The position numbers were made by a program, and so were the translations under genes. The notes below the pieces were generated by a model. It was not told the origin of the DNA, ran no database searches, and saw only the letters and a program-made list of their open reading frames with translations. Shown here one piece after another: positions 1-5,483 of a stretch of DNA of 10,482 nucleotides. The stretch spans positions 1 to 10,482 of the forward strand of contig JAQSXN010000082.1 in assembly GCA_029256665.1 (NCBI GenBank), given 5' to 3'. This DNA is from Paenibacillus sp. GTDB taxonomy: Bacteria > Bacillota > Bacilli > Paenibacillales > Paenibacillaceae. Numbering within the stretch: position 1 is the first letter of the stretch; every line of letters begins with the position of its first letter.

Positions 1-1136
1 ATTCTTGCAAAAGGAACTCCATCCCAAACGACATCCCCCGTTTTTGCGTCCCATGCAAACCATACTCCCGACTTCCCGCCTTGCACCACGATTTTTTGTT
101 GTTTCCCGTTTACGGTTGCATTAAGAATCATCGGCGAGGCAGCGGCATCATAATCCCAGAGATCGTGGCTAACTTCTTGCTTCGCCCATATGAGCTTGCC
201 ATTCGCGGCATCGACGGCAACTACCGAGTCCGTATACGGGTTATCGCCCGGCCTGGATTCGCCATAAAAGTCAGGCGCCGGGTTGCCGACCGCAAAATAC
301 ATCATACCCGTCTCTTCGTCGATGGCCGGCGGGTTCCATACCGCGCCTCCGCCTTGGAAATTGCTGTTTGCCAACCAATCTTGCCCTTTTGGAGGAACTG
401 TCCAGAATGGCGTATCCCAAGCCGGCGAAAGGTCGCTCGCTTTATAAGCGTTAACGAATCCGCGAACGCCATTGTCCCCTCCGCTGCTGCCAATATATAT
501 ATTCCCCTTATAATAAACGGGAGCCGTCGTTTCATAATAGCCGTTCTCCAGCGTAACCCCATCGATGGAGTCGGAGATCGGCACCATTTTGATAAGCTCC
601 CCCGTCTTTTGATCCAGGGATACAATTTGATTGTCGATGGTGAGCATGAACACTTTGCCTTCCCCTACAGCAACACCGCGGTTGGCGATAATCCCTGACT
701 TGCTGAAAGTTGCGGCTTGCTCGGCGGAAGGCTTCCAGTGCCAGATTTGATTGCCGGTTGCGCCATCGAAGGCAAATACCTGATTCCCGGCAGTCGTAAT
801 GTATACCACGCCGTCAACGACAACAGGATAACATTGATTTCCGTTCTTGACGTCTTTGTCCAACTCTTTGAGGTCTGCGGTCCATATCATGCCCAATTCC
901 GAAACGTTCTCAGCCGTTACCTCCGAATAAGGCACATGACGGGTATTGTTTAAATCAAAGCCATAGGTGCCAAAATTTTTAAAGGAGGTTCCCGTTACCT
1001 TCCCCGGTTGCGCGGAAGGAGCACTTTCGGTTGGACTGGGAGCCGGCGCCGGTTCATTGGTATTATTACTGCAGGCGCTTAACACGAGGCTTGTACTTAA
1101 AATGGCGACACCAATTGCTGCGTGAGTTTTTTTCAT
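1..1136 (-). CDS. PQQ-dependent (quinoprotein) alcohol dehydrogenase-like lipoprotein, 3' end outside window
   Basis: Translating the minus strand from the ATG at 1136-1134 gives 378 residues without a stop to the left edge, so the C-terminus is missing. An AGGGA ribosome binding site lies a few bases upstream. The N-terminus is a lipoprotein signal (lipobox L19-S-A-C22) followed by a Pro/Ser/Ala linker, placing the enzyme on the outer face of the cytoplasmic membrane. Quinoprotein blades are recognisable: VVYITTAGNQVFAFDGATG (about 110-128), GVAVGEGKVFMLTIDNQIV (154-172) and SVVAVDAANGKLIW (304-317). By family knowledge (MxaF, ExaA, PedH), W267 in GGGAVW should stack on PQQ, N285 in VGNP is a metal ligand, and D328 in HDLWDYD is the catalytic base. 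D221 sits where the family normally has Glu as a metal ligand, and D330 is the extra Asp of lanthanide enzymes. The vicinal Cys pair of ExaA/MxaF is absent. No cytochrome domain is visible in the part present. The substrate cannot be read from the sequence. Confidence 0.9.
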   Translation of the reverse strand, partial: MKKTHAAIGVAILSTSLVLSACSNNTNEPAPAPSPTESAPSAQPGKVTGTSFKNFGTYGFDLNNTRHVPYSEVTAENVSELGMIWTADLKELDKDVKNGNQCYPVVVDGVVYITTAGNQVFAFDGATGNQIWHWKPSAEQAATFSKSGIIANRGVAVGEGKVFMLTIDNQIVSLDQKTGELIKMVPISDSIDGVTLENGYYETTAPVYYKGNIYIGSSGGDNGVRGFVNAYKASDLSPAWDTPFWTVPPKGQDWLANSNFQGGGAVWNPPAIDEETGMMYFAVGNPAPDFYGESRPGDNPYTDSVVAVDAANGKLIWAKQEVSHDLWDYDAAASPMILNATVNGKQQKIVVQGGKSGVWFAWDAKTGDVVWDGVPFAR

Positions 1137-1203
1137 TTGAACGATCCCTTCATGTTTTCATTTGAAATTTCATGTTAGTACAAGTTTGAACATCCTTTGT
1201 AAG

Positions 1204-1231
1204 ATAATATTTCCAACATATTTAAAAACAA
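1204..1231 (-). promoter_or_regulatory. Candidate promoter for the quinoprotein dehydrogenase gene
   Basis: On the minus strand TTGTTT (1231-1226) and TATTAT (1209-1204) are separated by 16 bases. The -10 box matches the vegetative consensus at 5 of 6 positions; the -35 keeps only TTG. A start near 1197 would leave a leader of about 60 bases before the ATG at 1136. The surrounding sequence is strongly A/T rich, so a chance match is possible. Confidence 0.4.
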
Positions 1232-1334
1232 TGCAAACACATCCGCTATCTTTGATAATCGCCAACTTCGGTTCCATCGCATCAATTTCTCAGTCATTTA
1301 AGGTATAAAAGAACGTCCTCAAGGTCATCTTTAT

Positions 1335-1354
1335 GGAGAGGGATTATCCCCTCC
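1335..1354 (+). promoter_or_regulatory. Hairpin/dyad in the leader of the CuA lipoprotein gene
   Basis: GGAGAGGGATTATCCCCTCC can fold into an 8-bp stem (GGAG + GGGA against TCCC + CTCC) with one bulged A and a TTA loop. It also contains the 11-base DNA dyad GGGATTATCCC (1340-1350). It lies 14 bases before the ribosome binding site GAGGAGG (1368-1374) and downstream of a possible -10 box TATAAA (1304-1309) that has no good -35. It could be an operator or a leader structure; no regulator family is recognised. Confidence 0.35.
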
Positions 1355-1380
1355 CAATTTACATATCGAGGAGGACATGC

Positions 1381-1776
1381 ATGAAACAGAAATCTCGTCT
1401 GATCTTTGCGGCAGCGATGCTGACTATCGTTCTGATGTTAAGCGCTTGCGGTAATAACGCTAACAATTCGGGCAATCCGTCTACTAATACAGACCCTTCC
1501 AATGCTGGCGGACAAACCAAAGAAATTACCCTGTCGGCGACAAACTTCGCCTTTGATCCACCGGAAATAAAACTGAATGTCGGCGATACCGTCAAGCTGA
1601 CTCTCAAGAACACGGACGGCAATCATGGCGTGGAAATACCTGATCTTAATATCAACTTGCAAAACGATCAAACGGTTACTTTCACGGTAGACAAAGCCGG
1701 TACTTACGATTATTATTGCTCGATTCAATGCGGCTCGGGCCATGATAATATGACGGGTACAATCACTGTTTCCTAA
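1381..1776 (+). CDS. CuA-type cupredoxin lipoprotein (COX2-like copper domain, stand-alone)
   Basis: The product is 131 residues from the ATG at 1381, chosen because GAGGAGG (1368-1374) sits 6 bases upstream and the lipoprotein signal starts there; an in-frame ATG at 1333 would add 16 residues ahead of the signal. The lipobox is L20-S-A-C23, followed by an Asn/Ser/Gly linker and one cupredoxin domain (about 46-131). The C-terminal motif C113-SIQ-C117-GSG-H121-DN-M124 has the spacing of the dinuclear CuA site of cytochrome oxidase subunit II, and H82 in GNHGVEIP supplies the second His. All five side-chain ligands are therefore present. There is no subunit II transmembrane hairpin, so this is a tethered electron carrier or sensor rather than an oxidase subunit. 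Divergent orientation to the quinoprotein dehydrogenase suggests it may accept that enzyme's electrons; this is inference. A nitrous-oxide-reductase-related or Sco-unrelated CuA carrier is the alternative. Confidence 0.85.
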   Translation: MKQKSRLIFAAAMLTIVLMLSACGNNANNSGNPSTNTDPSNAGGQTKEITLSATNFAFDPPEIKLNVGDTVKLTLKNTDGNHGVEIPDLNINLQNDQTVTFTVDKAGTYDYYCSIQCGSGHDNMTGTITVS

Positions 1777-1808
1777 AGTCCGGAGGTTGACCGGTGTCAG
1801 TGCGCAAC

Positions 1809-1850
1809 AAAAAAGGAGTTCCATGCGATCATGGAGCTCCTCCGTTTTTT
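1809..1850. terminator. Bidirectional rho-independent terminator between the CuA gene and pqqE
   Basis: GGAGTTCCATG (1815-1825) pairs with CATGGAGCTCC (1830-1840) over 11 bp with one T-G wobble, around a CGAT loop. For the minus strand the stem is followed directly by six T (A1809-1814). For the plus strand six T lie at 1845-1850 after four spacer bases. The pqqE stop codon (1831-1829) lies inside the hairpin, so translation should run into it. Confidence 0.85.
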
Positions 1851-2962
1851 ATTAAGCTGCCGCGATAAGAATAAGCAGGGATTAATGGATCGTTGTCACA
1901 CCCCGATCGTTTATGGTCCGCTTCATTAATAAACGAAATGATTTCAGTTATCTTATGGTGATGAGGTGACCACTTGCATACAGGATCTGCTTGCTGCGAG
2001 TCGCCTGTTAACAGATAAGCCTGGCACCGGCATCCCCCAAAATCACGGAAACGATGATCGCAGCTCCGGCAAGGCTCAGCCATCCAATCAAACCCGCGGT
2101 AGGCATTAAAGGCAGCGGATTCCTGCCATATCCATTGCAAATTCCGTTCTTTAACGGATTCGAATTTCAAGGTTTTAATACTCGATGCCGCAGTACAGGG
2201 CAATACTTTACCATCGGGAGCCACGGTCATGGAGATTTCTCCCCACCCTCCCATACAGGGCTTAGGGTATTCCTCATAATAGTCCGGCAGGACCCAGATC
2301 AGCTCTAGCTTTTGACCAAAACGCGCTTTGGCCCGTATATAGGCTTCTTCCGCGGCCGTAAGCTGCGCCCTGGTTGGCAGCAGATGCTGACGGTTCAATA
2401 GCGCCCAGCCATAATATTGGGTATTGGCAAGTTCCAGCCGATTAGCTCCCCACGACACGCAAAGCTCGATCATATCTTCAACTAAATGAATATTCTGTCG
2501 GTGCAGAACAACGTTCATATGTAAGGAAAGACCCGCATCACGAATCATTTTTGCCGTTCGTTCTTTGAATTCATGGGATTTGGAACCTGCAATGGTATCC
2601 GCTAGATCAGACTCGGAAGCTTGAACGCTTAGTTGTATGCTATCAATCCCCGCCTTAATCAGCTGCTGAAGACGTTTTTCCGTAACTCCTACACCGCTTG
2701 TAATTAAATTTACAAACAGGCCTAATTCGCGAGCGCGCCTGATTAGCTGGTCTACATCCGGTCTTAAGAGCGGCTCGCCGCCCGTTAGGTGTATCTGTAC
2801 GATGCCTAGCTCGCTGGCCTCTTCGAATACTCTGATCCAATCCTCCGTAGTCAGTTCATTCTCTCTTTTGGTAAGCTCTATCGGATTTGAACAGTAGACG
2901 CAATGCAGGGGGCAACGATGAGTGATTTCTGCGGACAGCGCATACGGTATGCTTGCTTCCAC
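1829..2962 (-). CDS. pqqE: PqqE, PqqA peptide cyclase (radical SAM/SPASM enzyme)
   Basis: PqqE is the radical SAM enzyme that, with PqqD, forms the carbon-carbon bond between the Glu and Tyr of PqqA. Numbered from the GTG at 2974 (381 residues), C21-x3-C25-x2-C28 binds the SAM cluster and TGGEP (64-68) is the SAM-binding motif. In the SPASM domain the auxiliary-cluster ligands known from Methylorubrum PqqE all align by spacing: C240, C260, C315, C317 for one cluster and C302, C305, D311, C333 for the other. A second in-frame GTG at 2962 shares one base with the pqqD TAG stop and has G-rich sequence just upstream, whereas the GTG at 2974 has no good binding site. I prefer 2962 (377 residues), with translational coupling to pqqD. 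It is the last gene of the operon and ends inside a terminator. Confidence 0.95.
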   Translation of the reverse strand: MEASIPYALSAEITHRCPLHCVYCSNPIELTKRENELTTEDWIRVFEEASELGIVQIHLTGGEPLLRPDVDQLIRRARELGLFVNLITSGVGVTEKRLQQLIKAGIDSIQLSVQASESDLADTIAGSKSHEFKERTAKMIRDAGLSLHMNVVLHRQNIHLVEDMIELCVSWGANRLELANTQYYGWALLNRQHLLPTRAQLTAAEEAYIRAKARFGQKLELIWVLPDYYEEYPKPCMGGWGEISMTVAPDGKVLPCTAASSIKTLKFESVKERNLQWIWQESAAFNAYRGFDWMAEPCRSCDHRFRDFGGCRCQAYLLTGDSQQADPVCKWSPHHHKITEIISFINEADHKRSGCDNDPLIPAYSYRGSLIKNGGAP

Positions 2963-3231
2963 TATTCCACCCACCCCCGATCTGCTGCTTGAGTAAGAAA
3001 CTCGAGGATATCCGCTTTCAGGTCTGTTTGATGAAATTTAGTCTCTAATTCCTCGATGATTTGAGCAATTGTCCGCTCTCCGTCGCATAACCAAAGAATA
3101 GCCCCGGCTGTTGGATTCAGACGAATGACCCGTTCAGGAAGAAGAAGTAAATCCGTTTGCCTTGCCTTATCGAATTTCATGCGGGCCGGACTGCGCAACC
3201 TGATCTGCTCCGATAACTCCCATGCTATCAT
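2962..3231 (-). CDS. pqqD: PqqD, PqqA-binding peptide chaperone
   Basis: The 89-residue product matches the PqqD family in length and pattern: an N-terminal strand region (IRLRSPARMKFDKARQ), the core LLPERVIRLNPTAGAILWL (30-48), CDGERTIAQIIEEL (49-62) and a C-terminal helix ending in ADRGWVE. By family knowledge PqqD is a winged-helix-like RiPP recognition element that binds the PqqA leader and presents it to PqqE. Its ATG overlaps the pqqC stop as ATGA (3231-3228), and GAGG sits 7 bases upstream, so it is co-translated with pqqC. It is a separate protein here, not fused to PqqC or PqqE as in some species. Confidence 0.94.
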   Translation of the reverse strand: MIAWELSEQIRLRSPARMKFDKARQTDLLLLPERVIRLNPTAGAILWLCDGERTIAQIIEELETKFHQTDLKADILEFLTQAADRGWVE

Positions 3232-3938
3232 CGCTCATCCTCGCGATTGGGGAACGCCAGACTTAACGCATCAAGAATGGACCAAAGCACATCGCACTTG
3301 AAATGAAGCGCAGCTATAGCCTGATCTTGTTCCCTGCGGTCCTTGCATTCGCGCAATACGAGCTCCATTCCATGGTCGGCGTCGCGGGGGGCCTGATGCA
3401 GCCTTGCTTGAAAATATGCCAGACCTTCTGGTCGAATCCAGGGATACAACTGCTCAAATACGGCAATTCTCCGCGAAATAAGCACAGGGGCGAACAATTC
3501 CGTCAAAGAGGAGGCAACGGCAATAAGCCAAGGCTGAAGACGGCAGAAGTTCACATACGCGTCAACCGCGAAACGAACGGCTGGAAGGACATGACGCTCA
3601 TCCAGCATTTCCTCTCTCGATATGCCGGTTGCTTCGCCAAGACGGATCCAGGCTTCGATTCCGCCCTCGTCCCCCTCCGTTCCATCATGGTCAATAATAC
3701 GCTGAATCCAGTTGCGCCGATCTTCCCTGGTTGGGAGCTTCGAGAGAATGAGCGCATCTTTGACGGGGATGTTCTTTTGATAATAGAACCGATTCGCAAC
3801 CCAAGCCCGAAGTTGTTCCGGACTCAGCTTACCTTCATGCATCCGTATGTGAAAGGGATGTTTATCGTGGTAGCGCAACTCCCCGACTTCCCGTAATCTG
3901 ATTGTTAATTGTTCATTTGACAGCAAGTGCTGACTCAT
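3228..3938 (-). CDS. pqqC: PqqC, pyrroloquinoline-quinone synthase (cofactorless oxidase)
   Basis: PqqC performs the last step, ring closure and an eight-electron oxidation of AHQQ to PQQ using O2. The start is the ATG at 3938: GGAGGTC lies a few bases upstream (overlapping the end of pqqB), while the in-frame ATG at 3968 lies inside pqqB and lacks such a site. The resulting 236 residues align without gaps, from my memory of Klebsiella PqqC, over the active site: Y23-H24, R50, Q54, K60, H84, E147, R157, Y175, R179 and K214 are all at the same numbers. The exception is position 154, Ile here and His in Klebsiella. Signature stretches include NRFYYQKNIPVKDA, VRFAVDAYVNF and SSLTELFAP. It starts 2 bases after the pqqB stop and overlaps pqqD by 4 bases. 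Confidence 0.95.
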   Translation of the reverse strand: MSQHLLSNEQLTIRLREVGELRYHDKHPFHIRMHEGKLSPEQLRAWVANRFYYQKNIPVKDALILSKLPTREDRRNWIQRIIDHDGTEGDEGGIEAWIRLGEATGISREEMLDERHVLPAVRFAVDAYVNFCRLQPWLIAVASSLTELFAPVLISRRIAVFEQLYPWIRPEGLAYFQARLHQAPRDADHGMELVLRECKDRREQDQAIAALHFKCDVLWSILDALSLAFPNREDER

Positions 3939-3940
3939 GC

Positions 3941-4867
3941 TCAGACCTCCAATTCCATACCATCGCAACCCACTTCAATTCCCTGCTCCTTTAGGCAGCG
4001 GTACTCCTTAGAATCTTCGTCGAGGATCGGGTTCGTGTTGTTGATATGAATATATATTTTACGCTGTGCCGATATTCGGGTAAGGCGTTCCAGGCTGCCA
4101 TTGCGGCCCGCGATCGGGATATGTCCCATTTCAGATGCCGCCAGATCCGAAATCCCCAGATTTATGAGCTCGTCTGAATGCCAGAAGGTCCCATCGATCA
4201 ATATACAATCCGCATTCTCCAATTGCCGCTCCAGCTCTTTCGTCCATGACTCAACTCCGGGTGCATACACAGCCTTGCCGCCCGTCCATTGGTCGACGAG
4301 CCGGTAACCGATCACCCAAGGAGAACAATACTCTGCTCCCTTTAAGCGATTATGGTAGACGGACGCGTATCGAGGTGGCTTAGAGCCCATAAAAAAAGGA
4401 TATACCAATATTCTCCCCCCAAATAGTGGAAAGCATTCCTGCGGCCGCGCTTCCAACCATCGAAACTTCGCATAAGGCCCCAGGATTTGTTGGATAGGGA
4501 AGGGTTCTTGAAGTGCGCTTAATACAGGGGCAGCGGCATAAACGTCGATTTCCGCCGATTCTCTTAAATGAAGCAATCCCATCGTGTGATCCAGTTCAGC
4601 ATCCGTAAGCAGCACGCCAAGTATAGGCGTATGGCGTATCTCCGACGAACCCGGTTGAAGCTCGGAGTGGGATTCGATCTGTGCGCTTACGTCGGGGGTG
4701 GCATTAATTAGATACCATGACTCTCCGTTATCGCTTAAGGCCAACGAATTATGCATTCGGGGTTGAAGAGACGCATCATTGGTCCGAGCACGACGGCAGT
4801 TTGGACAGTCGCAGTTCCACTGAGGGAAACCGCCTCCTGCGGATGACCCCAGTATCTTCAAATACAT
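3941..4867 (-). CDS. pqqB: PqqB, metallo-beta-lactamase-fold PQQ biosynthesis hydroxylase
   Basis: The product is 308 residues from the ATG at 4867, preceded by AGAGGGGGA; this is the usual family start (MYLKILGSSAGGGFPQWNC) and length. An upstream in-frame ATG at 4891 lies by the intercistronic hairpin and is less likely. PqqB has the metallo-beta-lactamase fold and is described as an iron-dependent hydroxylase acting on the cross-linked Glu-Tyr intermediate. Visible family marks are C19-D-C21-PN-C24, INATPDV (54-60), the degenerate metal motif TDAELDHTMGLLHLRE (88-103), IDGTFW (224-229), MGHIPI (247-252) and IHINNTNP (273-280). It is the second pqq gene, 56 bases after pqqA, and ends 2 bases before pqqC. 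Confidence 0.95.
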   Translation of the reverse strand: MYLKILGSSAGGGFPQWNCDCPNCRRARTNDASLQPRMHNSLALSDNGESWYLINATPDVSAQIESHSELQPGSSEIRHTPILGVLLTDAELDHTMGLLHLRESAEIDVYAAAPVLSALQEPFPIQQILGPYAKFRWLEARPQECFPLFGGRILVYPFFMGSKPPRYASVYHNRLKGAEYCSPWVIGYRLVDQWTGGKAVYAPGVESWTKELERQLENADCILIDGTFWHSDELINLGISDLAASEMGHIPIAGRNGSLERLTRISAQRKIYIHINNTNPILDEDSKEYRCLKEQGIEVGCDGMELEV

Positions 4868-4892
4868 GTTGTATCCCCCTCTAAATAACATA

Positions 4893-4910
4893 TGCCGGAT
4901 TTCTCCGGCA
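4893..4910 (-). promoter_or_regulatory. Intercistronic hairpin with GAAA loop between pqqA and pqqB
   Basis: The minus-strand transcript reads TGCCGGA-GAAA-TCCGGCA, a perfect 7-bp stem (8 with a flanking G-U) closed by a GNRA-type tetraloop. It begins 13 bases after the pqqA stop and ends before the pqqB ribosome binding site. No T-run follows, so it is not a simple terminator. Stabilising or processing structures behind a small precursor gene can raise its transcript above the downstream genes; that role here is inference. Confidence 0.6.
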
Positions 4911-4923
4911 CGTTGTATTCCAT

Positions 4924-4995
4924 TTACTTCTGATACGCGTATGCGGTAACCTCGGCACAAACCTCTATGACTTCAAAATCAGGCTTAACCCACAT
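4924..4995 (-). CDS. pqqA: PqqA, 23-residue PQQ precursor peptide
   Basis: A short reading frame from the ATG at 4995-4993 to TAA at 4926-4924 encodes 23 residues that begin MWVKPDF and contain EVTAY near the C-terminus. This matches the PqqA family in length, in the conserved N-terminal M-W-x-K-P and in the E-V-T-x-Y core. E15 and Y19 are at the numbers of the Glu and Tyr that become PQQ in the Klebsiella peptide. GGGAGGTGA (5008-5000), close to a perfect ribosome binding site, ends 4 bases before the ATG, which fits high expression of a substrate peptide. It is directly upstream of pqqB in the canonical order. C13 next to the core and a second Tyr (Y21) two residues after Y19 are unusual details. 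A frame this short is often skipped by automatic gene calling. Confidence 0.93.
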   Translation of the reverse strand: MWVKPDFEVIEVCAEVTAYAYQK

Positions 4996-5017
4996 GCCCT
5001 CACCTCCCGCTATGGAA

Positions 5018-5036
5018 TGTTCAAAAAGTTCGGTTC
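5018..5036. repeat. TGTTCAAAAAGT repeat, copy 1 (single arm)
   Basis: The sequence TGTTCAAAAAGT (5018-5029) recurs exactly at 9183-9194. Continuing to 5036 versus 9201, 17 of 19 bases agree. At this site no matching inverted arm is found nearby. It lies in the 51-base gap between the small membrane protein gene and pqqA, so it is transcribed with the operon. Confidence 0.6.
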
Positions 5037-5046
5037 AGGCTGGGTC

Positions 5047-5298
5047 TTATGATCGAGATTCCAAGTTGGCCGCACTTTTGGCGTCGATGGCTCTGGCCCC
5101 GGTTTCCTCGGTCTCCCGCTGATCGAACATTTTGCCGAGCTTCCACCCGAGTCCTATATTCATAATCGCCATGGCCGAAAATAAGGCAACGTCGCCCCAC
5201 GGTTCCGGAAGAAGCAGGTCGGCCAGTAACCAACCACCGGTCATCGAGGCTCCTAGCATGACGCCTTTCGTGGAAGATTTCATGTGAATTTTCCCCAT
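5047..5298 (-). CDS. Small two-helix membrane protein of unknown function
   Basis: The product is 83 residues. The start at 5298 is supported by AGGGAGGTG about 8 bases upstream. After a short basic N-terminus, residues 13-30 (VMLGASMTGGWLLADLLL) and about 36-53 (DVALFSAMAIMNIGLGWK) form two hydrophobic segments joined by a turn (PEPWG), with a charged tail (FDQRETEETGARA) that is probably cytoplasmic. I recognise no family. It lies 51 bases upstream of pqqA on the same strand with no terminator between, so it is likely the first gene of the pqq transcript. A role in export, assembly or membrane attachment of the PQQ system would be guesswork. A second frame over the same stretch (5329-5021) has no membrane or domain character and is taken as a shadow. 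Confidence 0.7.
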   Translation of the reverse strand: MGKIHMKSSTKGVMLGASMTGGWLLADLLLPEPWGDVALFSAMAIMNIGLGWKLGKMFDQRETEETGARAIDAKSAANLESRS

Positions 5299-5347
5299 AA
5301 TCGCACACCTCCCTATCGAATTGGTTCATACCTTCCTTCTAAAATCG

Positions 5348-5353
5348 ATTATA
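5348..5353 (-). promoter_or_regulatory. Candidate -10 box of the pqq operon
   Basis: The minus strand carries a perfect TATAAT at 5353-5348, about 50 bases before the ATG of the small membrane protein. A TTGAAC lies upstream but only 12 bases away, too close for a normal -35; no good -35 is seen at 16-18 bases. The site may depend on an activator or another sigma factor, or may be a chance match. Confidence 0.35.
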
Positions 5354-5430
5354 TGTTCGGGACAAGTTCAATTATTCCGTTGAATTAATCACGACACTCA
5401 CTCCTTGGTCAATGCGCTGCCAAGCGCGCC

Positions 5431-5465
5431 AAAAAGCCCGACCGGATTAGAATCCCGGACGGGCT
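5431..5465 (-). terminator. Rho-independent terminator of thrC
   Basis: On the minus strand AGCCCGTCCGG pairs with CCGGTCGGGCT (5465-5455 with 5445-5435), an 11-position stem with one internal mismatch, around a nine-base loop and followed by a T-run (A5431-5435). It starts about 19 bases after the thrC stop codon and separates thrC from the upstream end of the pqq operon. Confidence 0.85.
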
Positions 5466-5483
5466 TAGCATCAAAGTCGCTTG

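Noticed and set aside
81..953. Open frames of 205 and 78 residues on the plus strand over the dehydrogenase gene
   Set aside because: They are antisense to a continuous minus-strand frame with clear quinoprotein motifs, and show no domain or ribosome binding site.
3303..3896. 197-residue plus-strand open frame
   Set aside because: It is entirely antisense to pqqC, whose active-site residues are conserved, and has no recognisable family.
5021..5329. 102-residue minus-strand frame overlapping the small membrane protein
   Set aside because: It is rich in Arg/Asp/Gly without hydrophobic pattern or motif; the alternative frame has a good ribosome binding site and two membrane segments.
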